This document shows positions 1 to 10,172 of a stretch of 64,000 nucleotides of DNA, in pieces. Source of the stretch: Cycloclasticus sp. (GTDB lineage Bacteria > Pseudomonadota > Gammaproteobacteria > Methylococcales > Cycloclasticaceae); NCBI GenBank assembly GCA_040743155.1, contig JBFLJU010000001.1:1240001-1304000 (forward strand). The letters are read 5' to 3'. A model generated the notes under the pieces. It worked only from the letters and a program-made list of their open reading frames with translations, ran no database searches and was not told the DNA's origin. Numbering within the stretch: the stretch's first letter is position 1; the number at the start of each line of letters is the position of its first letter. Made by a program: the position numbers and the translations under genes.

Positions 1-2031
1 CATACTCATGGCGAGCAGGCTCTTGATGCGTTTGAAGCAGGCACTTTAATTGGCAATTTAAAATCTCAGGTAAACTTTCAAGGTAAGATTTACTTAGTGG
101 CTGCAGAACCAACCACTTTACTATCTATCCCCGATAAAGTACTTATTTCTGTATTACGTCAATTCCCTGATGCAAAGTTCCATTACGACAAATCGATCAG
201 GCAACTTGTGTACAGGGGTCAATTTGCGCTTTATATGAGCAGTTTGTTTGACTTCCATGATCCACAGGGCTTCAAAAATTTACTTGAGGGGGTGGAGTGG
301 CGTAGCTTAAATAGCGGCCAAATTCTCTATCGGCAAGGTGAACCCAGTAATTCAATTTATTTAATATTGGCCGGTAAAATGCGCCGAATCATAGACGAAG
401 GTAATGGTCGGCATCGGCTCGTTTCAGAGATGCTTGCTGGTGAAACCGTCGGTGAAATGGCGTCCCTCACCCGTTCTGGACGTCATGGCACAGTGGCTGC
501 CGCGCGTGACACCGTGCTTGCCGAGCTTTCAAGTGAAGGGTTCGCACAATTAACCAAGTCGCACCCTCAAATTACATTACAGATAGCTCGTTTAGTGGCA
601 ACAAGACTGAAAAACGAATTGAACAAAAAATCGCCAAAATACCGTAAAGGAGCGATATTTGTTGTCACTCCCGTTCATGATGACTTTAATACCAAAGAAT
701 TCGTTTCTTCTTTATTTTCAGCAATGAAATTCACCGGATCAACTGCATACTTCAGCGCCCAGGATATTGATAAAGAACTTGGGCAAGAAGGAGTCGCTCA
801 AGAACCGAGTATCAGCATTAAAAATGTTGAAATTTCACAATGGTTACACAAACAAGAAATCACCTATGAGAACATTATTCTAATTGCCGATAATAGCTGG
901 TCCAACTGGACTGAACGAGCAATCAGACAAGCCGATCACCTTTTATTGGTAACCGATTCAGAAGCCGATGTTGAACAAAGCCCATTAGAAAAGAAGCTTA
1001 ACGCCTTATGGGACTTTTCCAGTCACCTCAAACAAAGCTTAATTCTCCTTCATCCCGCTAATACCGATGACATCTCCGGTACCAAACGTTGGCTTGAAAG
1101 ACGTCGCATCCAAAGCTTTTACCACGTTCGTAAAGAGCACCTTGAAGATTATGCACGCCTTGCCAGAATCGTCACAGGGCAAGCAAATTCGCTGGTTTTA
1201 GGCGGTGGCGGAGCGCGTGGCTATGCTCATATTGGAGTGCTTCGAGCATTAGAAGAAAACGGAGTCCCCATTGATATTGTTGGAGGAACCAGCATCGGTG
1301 CCATTATTGGTGCTGCCGTCGCCTTGCAGTATGACTCAAATAAAACGTTTGAGTTATGTTCCCAATACTTTCGTAAATTTTTTGACTTTACGTTGCCGAT
1401 TATATCGCTTATCAAAGGAAGAAAAATTGAAGAAAACCTTGAAAAGGCTCTCGGTGACAAACAGATAGAGGATTTGTTAATTCCCTTTTTCTGCGTCTCG
1501 GCAAATTTAACACGCGCCGAGCAAGTTATTCATAATAAGGGTTCCATTCGTGATTCCCTGCGTGCAAGTATGAGCTTACCGGCAATGGTACCTCCTGTTT
1601 TACAATCCGGTGATTTATTGGTTGACGGCGGCGTGCTCAACAATCTGCCGATTGATGTCATGAATGACATGTATGCAGGCGGAAAAATTATTGCTGTAGA
1701 CATATCCCCTAAAGTTGATTTAGCTAACAACGAAAGCCACCTCATCTCCACCTCCGGCCTAAGGCTTTTATTAGCCCGTCTTAACCCTTTCCGTCGCAAG
1801 AATTATATTCCCAGTATTTTTGATATTATTTCACGCTCGATGACACTAGCAGCCGTTAACAAAAGCATGCAAACAGATGAAAAAGGGTTAGCCAGTCTAT
1901 ACCTGATGTTACCCGTCGACAGCGTTGGAACGCTTGAGTATGAGCACTTGGAAAAAATTGTAGCCTTAGGCTACTCTTCTTCCATTAGCGAAGTAACAAG
2001 GTGGTGTCGTGGTAATGAAGTTACTGAGTAA
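1..2031 (+). CDS. patatin-like phospholipase with cyclic-nucleotide-binding domain(s), 5'-truncated by window edge
   Basis: This is a serine lipid hydrolase of the patatin/NTE family. The reading frame stays open from base 1, with no stop before the GTG at 97, and the codons before 97 continue a recognisable domain, so the true start lies outside the window. In-window residues about 1-55 look like the end of one cyclic-nucleotide-binding domain. A second such domain follows at about 95-195 (FGE-type loop as VGEM). The patatin domain begins near residue 400 with the oxyanion loop GGGGARG, has the nucleophile Ser431 in GTSIG and the catalytic Asp542 in VDGG. No signal peptide can be judged. Family knowledge suggests membrane phospholipid turnover; whether the nucleotide domains bind cAMP is not known. 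The next gene is 181 bases downstream and is probably transcribed separately. Confidence 0.9.
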   Translation, partial: HTHGEQALDAFEAGTLIGNLKSQVNFQGKIYLVAAEPTTLLSIPDKVLISVLRQFPDAKFHYDKSIRQLVYRGQFALYMSSLFDFHDPQGFKNLLEGVEWRSLNSGQILYRQGEPSNSIYLILAGKMRRIIDEGNGRHRLVSEMLAGETVGEMASLTRSGRHGTVAAARDTVLAELSSEGFAQLTKSHPQITLQIARLVATRLKNELNKKSPKYRKGAIFVVTPVHDDFNTKEFVSSLFSAMKFTGSTAYFSAQDIDKELGQEGVAQEPSISIKNVEISQWLHKQEITYENIILIADNSWSNWTERAIRQADHLLLVTDSEADVEQSPLEKKLNALWDFSSHLKQSLILLHPANTDDISGTKRWLERRRIQSFYHVRKEHLEDYARLARIVTGQANSLVLGGGGARGYAHIGVLRALEENGVPIDIVGGTSIGAIIGAAVALQYDSNKTFELCSQYFRKFFDFTLPIISLIKGRKIEENLEKALGDKQIEDLLIPFFCVSANLTRAEQVIHNKGSIRDSLRASMSLPAMVPPVLQSGDLLVDGGVLNNLPIDVMNDMYAGGKIIAVDISPKVDLANNESHLISTSGLRLLLARLNPFRRKNYIPSIFDIISRSMTLAAVNKSMQTDEKGLASLYLMLPVDSVGTLEYEHLEKIVALGYSSSISEVTRWCRGNEVTE

Positions 2032-2212
2032 TAAGCAAACTTAATGCTTTTCTCTGGCATTACAAATCACGCATATACGCATAATTAGCATCTCAAAAAC
2101 CTAAACTAAACTCCAAAATGGCTTAAATAGCACCATATTGTCTTATTTAGACCTTGTTGATCTTTATTACTAAGTCCAGAATAAGAATTCAATAATAATT
2201 AGAGGTTGAGAA

Positions 2213-3607
2213 ATGATATCCACACAAACTTTTACACAACTCGGCAAAACGCTTAAAGGCGTTATGCTTGGTTCTGCAGTTGCTCTAAGCATCGGCATGG
2301 CGGCACTACCGCAACAAGTGCAAGCGGATGAAACGTGCATGTCTCCTTACATGGCTAAAATTGTTGGTCAAGAAGACTACGTTTATGTATGGACTTTAGG
2401 CGTTGTGGGTGTTGGCGACGAACAAGACAAATTAGTGACGCTTTCCGTTAATCCGCAAGATAAAGACTACGGAAAAGTTATCAACAGTGTGTCTGTTGGC
2501 GGCCGTAACGAAGCGCATCACTCAGGTTTTACCGATGACCGTAAATACCTTTGGGCTGGTGGTTTAGATACAAGCAAAATTTTCATTTTTGATGTGCATA
2601 CAAACCCTTCAAAACCAACGTTGCATAAAGTTATTGAAAACTTTGTTGCCGACAGTGGCGGCGTTGTAGGCCCACATACAACCTACGCCTTGCCTGGCAC
2701 TATGATGATCACTGGCTTATCTAATAATAAAGATCACGGCGGCCGCACTGCATTAGTTGAATATACCAACGCTGGTGATTTTGTTGCAACACATTGGATG
2801 CCAACAGACGAAAACCTAAACGGTGCTAAAAAATCCGGTCAATTTGCTGATGGTTATGGCTACGACATACGCGCACTTCCTCGCCGGAACATGATGATTA
2901 CTTCTTCTTTCACCGGTTGGAATAACTACATGATGAATTTTGGCAAATTAGTTGCCGACCCTGAAGCGATGAAGCGAATGGGGAACACTGTTGTGATCTG
3001 GGATTTGCACACAAAACAACCTAAACAAGTATTAGATGTACCAGGTGCACCTTTAGAACTTCGTTGCGCATGGGGAGTCAATAAGAACTATTGCTTTACG
3101 ACAACCGCGTTAACTTCAAGACTTTGGTTAATTTATGAAGATAACAAAGGCGTATGGCATGCAAAAGATGTTGCCGCTATTGGCGATGCCTCTAAAATCC
3201 CTCTTCCTGTCGATATCTCTATCACAAGTGATGACAGCAAGTTATGGGTTAACACTTTAATGGACGGCAAGACTCGTTTGTTTGATATTTCAGACCCACA
3301 TGCACCAAAAGTTGTTTTTGAAGAGCAAATTGGTAAGCAAGTAAACATGGTTTCTTCAAGCTGGGACGGCAAGCGTTTGTACTTCACATCATCTGTGTTG
3401 TCTAACTGGGACAAAAAAGGTGAGGATGAAGATCAGTTCTTCCGTGCCTATGATTGGGACGGTAAGAAACTAACAAAAACAATGGACATTGATTTCCTTG
3501 AAGCAGGATATGGTTACCCACATCAAATGCGCTTTGGTTCAAATGCTCTTTATGCAAAAGCACCTGTGAAAAGTGCTGAGAAGATCATTGCATCATTGTC
3601 TAAATAA
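2213..3607 (+). CDS. mtoX: methanethiol oxidase (SBP56 / selenium-binding protein family)
   Basis: This 464-residue protein belongs to the SBP56 family, whose bacterial periplasmic members are copper-containing methanethiol oxidases. They convert methanethiol with oxygen to formaldehyde, hydrogen sulfide and hydrogen peroxide. It has an N-terminal signal peptide ending in VQA at residue 38, followed by the family start DETCMSPYM, and family-like segments such as EAHHSGF, GPHTTYALPG and GGRTALVEY. The ATG at 2213 is preceded by AGAGG at a good distance. The next genes encode a SCO1-type copper chaperone and a MauG-like dihaem protein, the set described around mtoX in Hyphomicrobium, and then formaldehyde dehydrogenase. 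That context favours methanethiol oxidase over an unassigned selenium-binding role. A terminator follows directly, so mtoX may be made in excess of its partners. Substrate is inferred from family and neighbours. Confidence 0.88.
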   Translation: MISTQTFTQLGKTLKGVMLGSAVALSIGMAALPQQVQADETCMSPYMAKIVGQEDYVYVWTLGVVGVGDEQDKLVTLSVNPQDKDYGKVINSVSVGGRNEAHHSGFTDDRKYLWAGGLDTSKIFIFDVHTNPSKPTLHKVIENFVADSGGVVGPHTTYALPGTMMITGLSNNKDHGGRTALVEYTNAGDFVATHWMPTDENLNGAKKSGQFADGYGYDIRALPRRNMMITSSFTGWNNYMMNFGKLVADPEAMKRMGNTVVIWDLHTKQPKQVLDVPGAPLELRCAWGVNKNYCFTTTALTSRLWLIYEDNKGVWHAKDVAAIGDASKIPLPVDISITSDDSKLWVNTLMDGKTRLFDISDPHAPKVVFEEQIGKQVNMVSSSWDGKRLYFTSSVLSNWDKKGEDEDQFFRAYDWDGKKLTKTMDIDFLEAGYGYPHQMRFGSNALYAKAPVKSAEKIIASLSK

Positions 3608-3621
3608 ATATTTAATTATTA

Positions 3622-3650
3622 TAAGGGCTGCCTTCGGGTGGCCCTTTTTT
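3622..3650 (+). terminator. intrinsic terminator or attenuator after mtoX
   Basis: A GC-rich hairpin (AGGGCTGCC, loop TTCG, GGTGGCCCT, with one G-T pair) is followed by a run of six T. It lies 15 bases after the mtoX stop and directly before the SCO1-like gene. Because the next genes have little room for a promoter of their own, it may act as a partial terminator that lowers expression of the downstream maturation genes. Confidence 0.8.
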
Positions 3651-3664
3651 ATTCGGCCACGCTT

Positions 3665-4330
3665 ATGAAAATTATCACTTTCTTACTGTTCCTAATCACG
3701 TCACTCAACTGCTTTGCAAGTGAGGACACAGCAACACCTATTTTATTAGCTCCTGGCTACGGTCCACTAACATTTGAAGCCCCTAAAGCCGGTAGCTATA
3801 CATTACCTATTTATGGCGAAGCAAGTAATGGAAAGGTCATTGACAGCCTTGGCTCACACCAAACACTCGATGAACTGATGGGCGACAAAGTTGTTTTACT
3901 TAGCTTTATTTACGCAACCTGTAACGATGTAAACGGCTGTCCTTTATCCACATCTGTATTTCACAAAATTAAACGACGCTTAACCAAAGCAGGTCTTAAA
4001 AACGATTTACGCCTTATTACCTTAAGCTTTGACCCAAAACACGATACACCCGATATGATGGCTAACTACGCCAAGTCATTAGAAACAAAACAAACCGATT
4101 GGCGTTTTTTAACCACGGCATCTCAAAAAGAATTACGGCCTATTCTTGAAGGTTACAACCAGACCGTTCAACAAAAATATAATGACGCCGGGGAGTCTAC
4201 AGGTGGTTTTTCACATACCCTCCGTGTGTACCTAATTGATAGGCATAAAAAAATTAGAAAAATATACAGCGTTGGCTTTTTACACCCCGATATTTTAATT
4301 AATGATGTGAAAACACTCACGTTAGAATAA
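3665..4330 (+). CDS. SCO1/SenC-family copper chaperone of the mto cluster
   Basis: A thioredoxin-fold SCO1/SenC protein of 221 residues, exported by a signal peptide (residues 1-18, ending NCFA). SCO proteins deliver copper to periplasmic or membrane copper enzymes; here the natural client is the methanethiol oxidase encoded just upstream. The metal-binding cysteines are C86 and C92 in CNDVNGC, a CX5C spacing instead of the usual CX3C, and the conserved histidine appears in GGFSHTLR. An upstream GTG at 3638 is in frame but lies inside the mtoX terminator and would spoil the signal peptide, so ATG 3665 is chosen. The MauG-like gene begins 5 bases after the stop, implying one transcript. Confidence 0.87.
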   Translation: MKIITFLLFLITSLNCFASEDTATPILLAPGYGPLTFEAPKAGSYTLPIYGEASNGKVIDSLGSHQTLDELMGDKVVLLSFIYATCNDVNGCPLSTSVFHKIKRRLTKAGLKNDLRLITLSFDPKHDTPDMMANYAKSLETKQTDWRFLTTASQKELRPILEGYNQTVQQKYNDAGESTGGFSHTLRVYLIDRHKKIRKIYSVGFLHPDILINDVKTLTLE

Positions 4331-4335
4331 GGCTT

Positions 4336-5592
4336 ATGAAAAATGCTGGCCTTTTACTGTTACTTCTTATCGTTTCCTTCGGCTGCTTTGCCGACGATAA
4401 GAGCGCCAAGCCAAGTTTACACGGCGCAGGTGACGATAAAACAGGTTACAGCACCAAAAGTTATACGACCAATAGCAAGGCACTTACCACCCGGGTCGGC
4501 AAAAAAGCTGATTTAATACGCTTCATTGAAAAGCCTCCTCTTGGCTTACCGCCAACCCCTGTTCCAAGTAATAACCCCATCACCAAAGAGAAAATAGTTT
4601 TAGGTCGAAAATTATTTTTCGATCGTCGATTATCACTCAATAACACGTTCTCTTGCGCCATGTGTCATGTGCCAGAACAAGGCTTTAGCCATAACGAATT
4701 GGCAACAGCCGTTGGTATAGAGGGCCGCTCAGGTCGTAGAAATAGCCCAACTATTTTTAATGTTGCTTACGCTAAAATACTATTCCATGATGGGCGTGAA
4801 GACAACTTAGAGCAACAAATTTGGGGCCCACTATTAGCACATAATGAAATGGGCAACCCATCTGTCGCTGTCGTCTTGCGCAAAATTCGCTCACTCAGTG
4901 ATTATCATGGCCTATTTGAAGCTACTTTCAATAAACCACTTAGTATGGAAACACTGGGCATGGCTTTTGCCAGCTATCAGCGCAGCTTAAATTCTGCCAA
5001 TAGCCCGTTTGACCAATGGTACTTTGGGCATAAAGATACAGCTGTTAATGCATCCGTAAAAAATGGCTTCCAACTATTCAAAGGCAAAGCAAAATGCATC
5101 GCTTGCCATAATGTTGGTGAAAATAGTGCTTTGTTTACCGACCACAAGCTGCACAACACGGGGCATGGTTATCAGATCTCCATGCACCAACGGCCGAAGA
5201 AACAAAAAATCCTCGTTGCCCCCGGGCAATATATTGAAATTGATTCAGCTCTCTTTGATTCGGTTTCTGAAAAAAAGCCTAACGATGTTGGTTTATATGA
5301 AGTAACCGAAAACCCCAAAGATCGCTGGAAATATAAAACGCCAACATTAAGAAACATTGCCTTAACCGCGCCCTATATGCACGATGGCGCGTTTAAAACA
5401 CTGGAAGAAGTGATCAATTTTTATAACCAAGGCGGCATTAAGAATGCTGACTTAGATCCACTAATAAAGCCCCTTGATTTAACCGCACATGAGAAAATAG
5501 ACTTACTCGCATTTTTAAACAGCCTGACAGGTTCAAATGTAGACGCACTAATTTCAGACGCATTTGCCGCCCCCGTTGGCGACACTCAATAA
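4336..5592 (+). CDS. MauG / dihaem cytochrome c peroxidase family protein
   Basis: A periplasmic dihaem c-type protein of 418 residues with an N-terminal signal peptide (ends FGCFA). The two haem sites are visible: CAMCH at residues 107-111 and CIACH at 254-258. The C-terminal part has the family segment TPTLRNIALTAPYMHDGAF. Members either reduce hydrogen peroxide or, like MauG, oxidise protein side chains to build a cofactor. In known mtoX clusters a mauG homologue sits in the same place, so a role in methanethiol oxidase maturation, or in removing the peroxide it makes, is likely; the sequence alone does not decide. It follows the SCO1-like gene by 5 bases. The cysteine in the signal region does not make a good lipobox. 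Confidence 0.88.
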   Translation: MKNAGLLLLLLIVSFGCFADDKSAKPSLHGAGDDKTGYSTKSYTTNSKALTTRVGKKADLIRFIEKPPLGLPPTPVPSNNPITKEKIVLGRKLFFDRRLSLNNTFSCAMCHVPEQGFSHNELATAVGIEGRSGRRNSPTIFNVAYAKILFHDGREDNLEQQIWGPLLAHNEMGNPSVAVVLRKIRSLSDYHGLFEATFNKPLSMETLGMAFASYQRSLNSANSPFDQWYFGHKDTAVNASVKNGFQLFKGKAKCIACHNVGENSALFTDHKLHNTGHGYQISMHQRPKKQKILVAPGQYIEIDSALFDSVSEKKPNDVGLYEVTENPKDRWKYKTPTLRNIALTAPYMHDGAFKTLEEVINFYNQGGIKNADLDPLIKPLDLTAHEKIDLLAFLNSLTGSNVDALISDAFAAPVGDTQ

Positions 5593-5612
5593 AACTGATA
5601 CCCATACATTAA

Positions 5613-6731
<1,119 letters not shown>

Positions 6732-7124
6732 AGTGAAATTAACGAGCTAATAACAATATTAGATAAGCACCTTCTGTTTTCTAATGTCCCTTAAATACTT
6801 AAGACGTCAATTTCTTTTTGCGCGGTCAACAATTAAGAACAGCTTAGCCTTTTGATGCCTTTTCGAAAAAGCGGCTCAACAATTCGCTCACCTTGCTAAT
6901 ATAAATCAACTTATGAATATCATCAGCGTAGTCCATAAGAAAAGCACAAATGCCCTCTGAGTAAAACCGGCAGCTACAGACATACATCTGGTATTTACAG
7001 ACCTAGCCGGTCAAGTACCTGTAAAACGCTTCAGTTGCCAATTGATAGATCTTGAGAACCTCCTAGTGTCTGTATAAGCCTTTTCCAAAGCTCTCTAGGT
7101 TTCAAATAGACGGATGCTAATTCG
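6732..7124. other. 393-base intergenic stretch without a recognised gene
   Basis: AT-rich sequence between the stop codons of the convergent frmA and the unknown 270-residue gene. No open frame with a credible start was found. Two interleaved inverted repeats are visible (ACCGGC at 6966 with GCCGGT at 7006; TTTACAG at 6994 with CTGTAAA at 7019), but they match no RNA family I can name. No clear intrinsic terminator was seen for either gene. Confidence 0.5.
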
Positions 7125-7937
7125 CTATGCTTTGCGCCAAAAAAACAAGCTCGCCTTTTTGCTTTTTTCAATAGTTGGCTTTGTATAATCTTTAATGTGA
7201 CGATCAACAAGGTCCCTAATACTTAGGAACTCTGCAACAGAACGTGTTCTCGACAGTTGTTTTCGTAGTTTATCGGAAACATCAACTTTTCTTATTGAGC
7301 CGCTAACCATTTCAACTGACTCTATAAACGCTTTTGGCTGTTCCTTTACTAAACTGTCGAACTCCAATGAATAACTCTCAATCAATTCTGCTGAAATAAC
7401 CACTTCAAAATCTCCCGTGGTACGTGCTGGACTTGCACCCGTTGGAGGCCCTAGGCGCACTTTTCTTATTTGCGCCGAATAGAGCTCCATTTCCTTCCTT
7501 GTGATTAAAGGCGGCAATAACCTCATTAGTTTAAGCAGGTTTTCCTTACCTTTAATACTTGGGTCTTCTGGTTCTTCACTAACAACACCACTTGTTCGAC
7601 TGACACTACTCGGCACCACTTTTTGCCTTAATCCCTCATCAAGGGCTTTTCTTTTTATATCTCTAGTAGTAGTCGTTTCATCTGCCGTACCTTTAGGCGA
7701 GTCAACAATGACGTAGCCGGAGTGCTCAGCAACCTTGGCAATCATTTTATTAGAAATTGACACAACCTCACCCAAGCCTAAACCTTCGTAGCCAGGCTTT
7801 TCGATAATTTGCATTAATTTTCTTTTTGTTTCTATATAACTTTTCTGATCAAACTCAAGTGTTTTAACAGCCGCATCAAGGATGTTCGTTACAACGGCTT
7901 TCTTCTCATCATAAAATTTAATTTCACTAATACCCAT
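7125..7937 (-). CDS. hypothetical protein, 270 residues
   Basis: I do not recognise this protein. It has no signal peptide and no membrane segment, is rich in charged residues and looks mainly helical. A low-complexity hinge at about residues 85-130 (threonine-, serine- and glutamate-rich) separates an N-terminal helical part from a C-terminal part that ends in a basic tail (KKASLFFWRKA). The ATG at 7937 has only a weak ribosome site. The gene stands alone between frmA and the pmo cluster with about 390 non-coding bases on each side, which hints at an insertion or independent acquisition, but no mobile-element traces are visible. It could be a regulator or a phage-type cargo gene; nothing supports either. 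Confidence 0.6.
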   Translation of the reverse strand: MGISEIKFYDEKKAVVTNILDAAVKTLEFDQKSYIETKRKLMQIIEKPGYEGLGLGEVVSISNKMIAKVAEHSGYVIVDSPKGTADETTTTRDIKRKALDEGLRQKVVPSSVSRTSGVVSEEPEDPSIKGKENLLKLMRLLPPLITRKEMELYSAQIRKVRLGPPTGASPARTTGDFEVVISAELIESYSLEFDSLVKEQPKAFIESVEMVSGSIRKVDVSDKLRKQLSRTRSVAEFLSIRDLVDRHIKDYTKPTIEKSKKASLFFWRKA

Positions 7938-8321
7938 ACGCTTGATCTTAATAATTGAATACTTAGTATGGTTGAGATATTTGATTAATCAATCAGTCAA
8001 CTGAATAAAGCTTTAAAAAATTATTATTATAATTTGCTTGGAAGATAGCTAAGTGCGCTAAACCAAAGAATCTTTTCTTTAAACGTCTTAAGTATAAATA
8101 ATGCAGTTTGAAGTCTTTACTAAACGACTGCTGCATAGATGAGGGCGAGAAGTTTGATTTCTATAAGTTTCTGCAATACTCGGCTATTTCGCTTTTGAGA
8201 TGCCTCACATTATTGAATATCCGCCGATACTACAAACGAGCCATTGCTAACGATCAATCAATCGTATGAATACTGTATGGAAAGTAAAAAAAGGGTGAAT
8301 AAACCCACCTTAAAACAACTT
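7938..8321. other. 384-base intergenic stretch: promoter region of the unknown gene and pmo-cluster end
   Basis: AT-rich non-coding sequence. A perfect 12-base palindrome (TTGATTAATCAA) at about 7980 lies upstream of the 270-residue gene with TTGACT beside it, and could be an operator. A nested inverted repeat (ATGCAG at about 8102, CTGCAT at about 8131) is present without known function. At about 8289-8304, minus strand, a short GGGT/ACCC hairpin is followed by seven T directly after the stop of the last pmo-cluster gene; it is a weak candidate terminator. Confidence 0.4.
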
Positions 8322-8915
8322 TTAAGCTTTATCTCTATACTTTCTTGCCAATAAATAGACAAATAACCCAAAGGCAGCAAGGTAAAATACCCAAACATTC
8401 TTATTTAAAAAACCCACGTCGCCACGTTTACTTATATCTTTGACTGAAAAGTTAAAGGAGCCCGTTTTATGCCGCCTTTCTTGATGGTTATGCTTTTCAG
8501 GTTGTAACAATCCAACAGAGACTCGGTATTGTCCTTCAGTAATACCTATAAGCTCTAGATTTGCACTCCCTGATGTATACCTCTCAGCTTTTGTCGAAAT
8601 ATAATCAACAAATTGTTCCCCTTCTTTTCTTTCAACGCGAATTTCAATAGGGATATTACGCAAGCTTTCATCAATAAAGTCTAAAACCATCAATGTTTTA
8701 GATATTGTAGGAATTTGCCTGCAATGCTCTTCTTGTTGTGTCTCTATCGGTTGATAGGCCGTAAAATGGATAGTATGTCCTTCAGTACGAAATACACACT
8801 GGTCACGGTCTATTGTTACACCACCGTGCGCAAAGACATTAGGCGTGAAAATTAATATGACAAGGCTGCATAAAACAGCCCTGCCATACATTTTTATCAA
8901 CTTATTACTTAACAA
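8322..8915 (-). CDS. small exported, C-terminally anchored protein downstream of pmoB; predicted N-terminal-histidine copper-protein candidate
   Basis: A 197-residue protein with a signal peptide expected to be cut after VFA (residue 29), leaving His30 as the first mature residue, exactly as in PmoB. A C-terminal membrane helix (about 174-190) followed by basic residues anchors it, so the body faces the periplasm. Cys40, His50 (in IHFTAYQ) and Cys65 are conserved with the paralogue at 12334-12891 at almost the same spacing. The gene follows pmoB after 2 bases, so it is co-transcribed. Position and topology recall PmoD/AmoD, the membrane-anchored copper proteins of methane and ammonia oxidisers, but the usual PmoD sequence pattern is not evident. 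A copper-loading or assembly role is inferred. Confidence 0.82.
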   Translation of the reverse strand: MLSNKLIKMYGRAVLCSLVILIFTPNVFAHGGVTIDRDQCVFRTEGHTIHFTAYQPIETQQEEHCRQIPTISKTLMVLDFIDESLRNIPIEIRVERKEGEQFVDYISTKAERYTSGSANLELIGITEGQYRVSVGLLQPEKHNHQERRHKTGSFNFSVKDISKRGDVGFLNKNVWVFYLAAFGLFVYLLARKYRDKA

Positions 8916-8917
8916 AA

Positions 8918-10168
8918 TTAATCTATAAATGTAGGTAAGATTTGCCCGTATACCTCACTAATAAGCCTTTTACCGTTACTGTCATAAAAGAATAAAAGCC
9001 CACCATAACTACTATCTGGATCATTAAGCAAACTACTGAGTCGCTCAACTTCCCAGGCAACATCTGTCGCATTAATTAGGATTCTTTTAGTTTCACCCGG
9101 CATGATGGGTGAAAGATCACTAATTACAAGCGAACTATCTGCCACTAATTCATCTGGGTAACCTTCATCTACAGCAGCAACAGCCACCGGTAAATTTTGG
9201 TTAATAAACCTAAGGTTAGCAGTCATAAACTCACCAAGCTCTATTGGTAAATCATGGTTATTTGTAACTTCAACATCCATAGTCACTGTTCTGCCGGGTA
9301 GGTAGTATTCAGCTCTTTTGTTTTTAACAACAACCTTGCCTTTACCTAGGTCCGGCAAAGGATCTGTTTCAGCCACACCACCTTGCAATGGAATTGTATA
9401 TTGATACGCTTCACGTGTAAGACTGTTAGCAAAAATCAACATCCCAATAATAATGACAATTAACGATGCGCCTACTTTCATATCTGTAGCAGTTATCAAT
9501 TTAGACCACTGCTCATCTTTAACAAGCAAATAGCGTTCAATCAATAAAGGACGCCTTATCCACCAAATTAGCCAAAAAATAGCGACCGCAACCCAAATCA
9601 AATGCCATTTGTATACGTTACCCGTAGCATATGTACCTAAGTTTTCGATTGTTTGGCCTGTTCTGGTTTCAATAGAATAGACGAAGTCATCTGCATCACC
9701 TGCAATAGTTACCCATATCCCTGGGCCAATTAAACCACCTGCCGATTGGACATTGAACATAGGGTGAACGTGGTGACGTCCCGGAATACGTCCTTTTAAG
9801 ACAACTTCAAAGTCATAAAAACGTCCGAGTTCAACACCCGTTGATTGAATCTGAGGTACTTCATTTAGATAACTACTCACTCTTACAAAAACCGGACCTG
9901 GTGTAGCGTTTGCTAAAAACACCGTATCTGGTTCATTGATTGACTGAGGCCAGCGCGAGAAAAAGTGCACCCGCCCTTTTAAGGTAATTTCATCATTAAC
10001 ATTGATGGTTGCACCATTGTCTACAGACCATTTAACGTCGTACCACTGTAATGTTTTCATCCTTAAAAAAGGTTCTTGGTTACGCTCACCATGCGCATAC
10101 AGAACAGTTGATACCGCCATCAAGACAAATAATAAAACTGCCTTTCTTACTAGATTTACAGTTTGCAT
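8918..10168 (-). CDS. pmoB: copper membrane monooxygenase subunit B (PmoB/AmoB type)
   Basis: Periplasmic cupredoxin-domain subunit of a particulate methane/ammonia/hydrocarbon monooxygenase. The 416-residue length is normal. The signal peptide ends at LYA (residue 25), making His26 the mature N-terminus. With His133 and His135 in RHHVHPMF this gives the three histidines of the CuB site. Two cupredoxin-like parts are separated by membrane helices at about 185-205 and 232-252. It follows pmoA by 4 bases and precedes the small anchored protein by 2. The order pmoC-pmoA-pmoB is that of methane and short-alkane enzymes rather than pxmABC. The natural substrate cannot be decided from sequence alone. 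Confidence 0.93.
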   Translation of the reverse strand: MQTVNLVRKAVLLFVLMAVSTVLYAHGERNQEPFLRMKTLQWYDVKWSVDNGATINVNDEITLKGRVHFFSRWPQSINEPDTVFLANATPGPVFVRVSSYLNEVPQIQSTGVELGRFYDFEVVLKGRIPGRHHVHPMFNVQSAGGLIGPGIWVTIAGDADDFVYSIETRTGQTIENLGTYATGNVYKWHLIWVAVAIFWLIWWIRRPLLIERYLLVKDEQWSKLITATDMKVGASLIVIIIGMLIFANSLTREAYQYTIPLQGGVAETDPLPDLGKGKVVVKNKRAEYYLPGRTVTMDVEVTNNHDLPIELGEFMTANLRFINQNLPVAVAAVDEGYPDELVADSSLVISDLSPIMPGETKRILINATDVAWEVERLSSLLNDPDSSYGGLLFFYDSNGKRLISEVYGQILPTFID

Positions 10169-10172
10169 CTTA

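Noticed and set aside
97-99. GTG as the start of the patatin-like gene
   Set aside because: The same frame is open to base 1 and the upstream codons continue a domain; there is no good ribosome site before 97.
3638-3664. Longer N-terminus of the SCO1-like protein from GTG 3638
   Set aside because: It begins inside the mtoX terminator and adds residues before a clean signal peptide at ATG 3665.
6966-7025. Interleaved inverted repeats as a riboswitch or pseudoknot RNA
   Set aside because: Arms are only 6-7 bases, the element lies between convergent gene ends and matches no RNA class I know.
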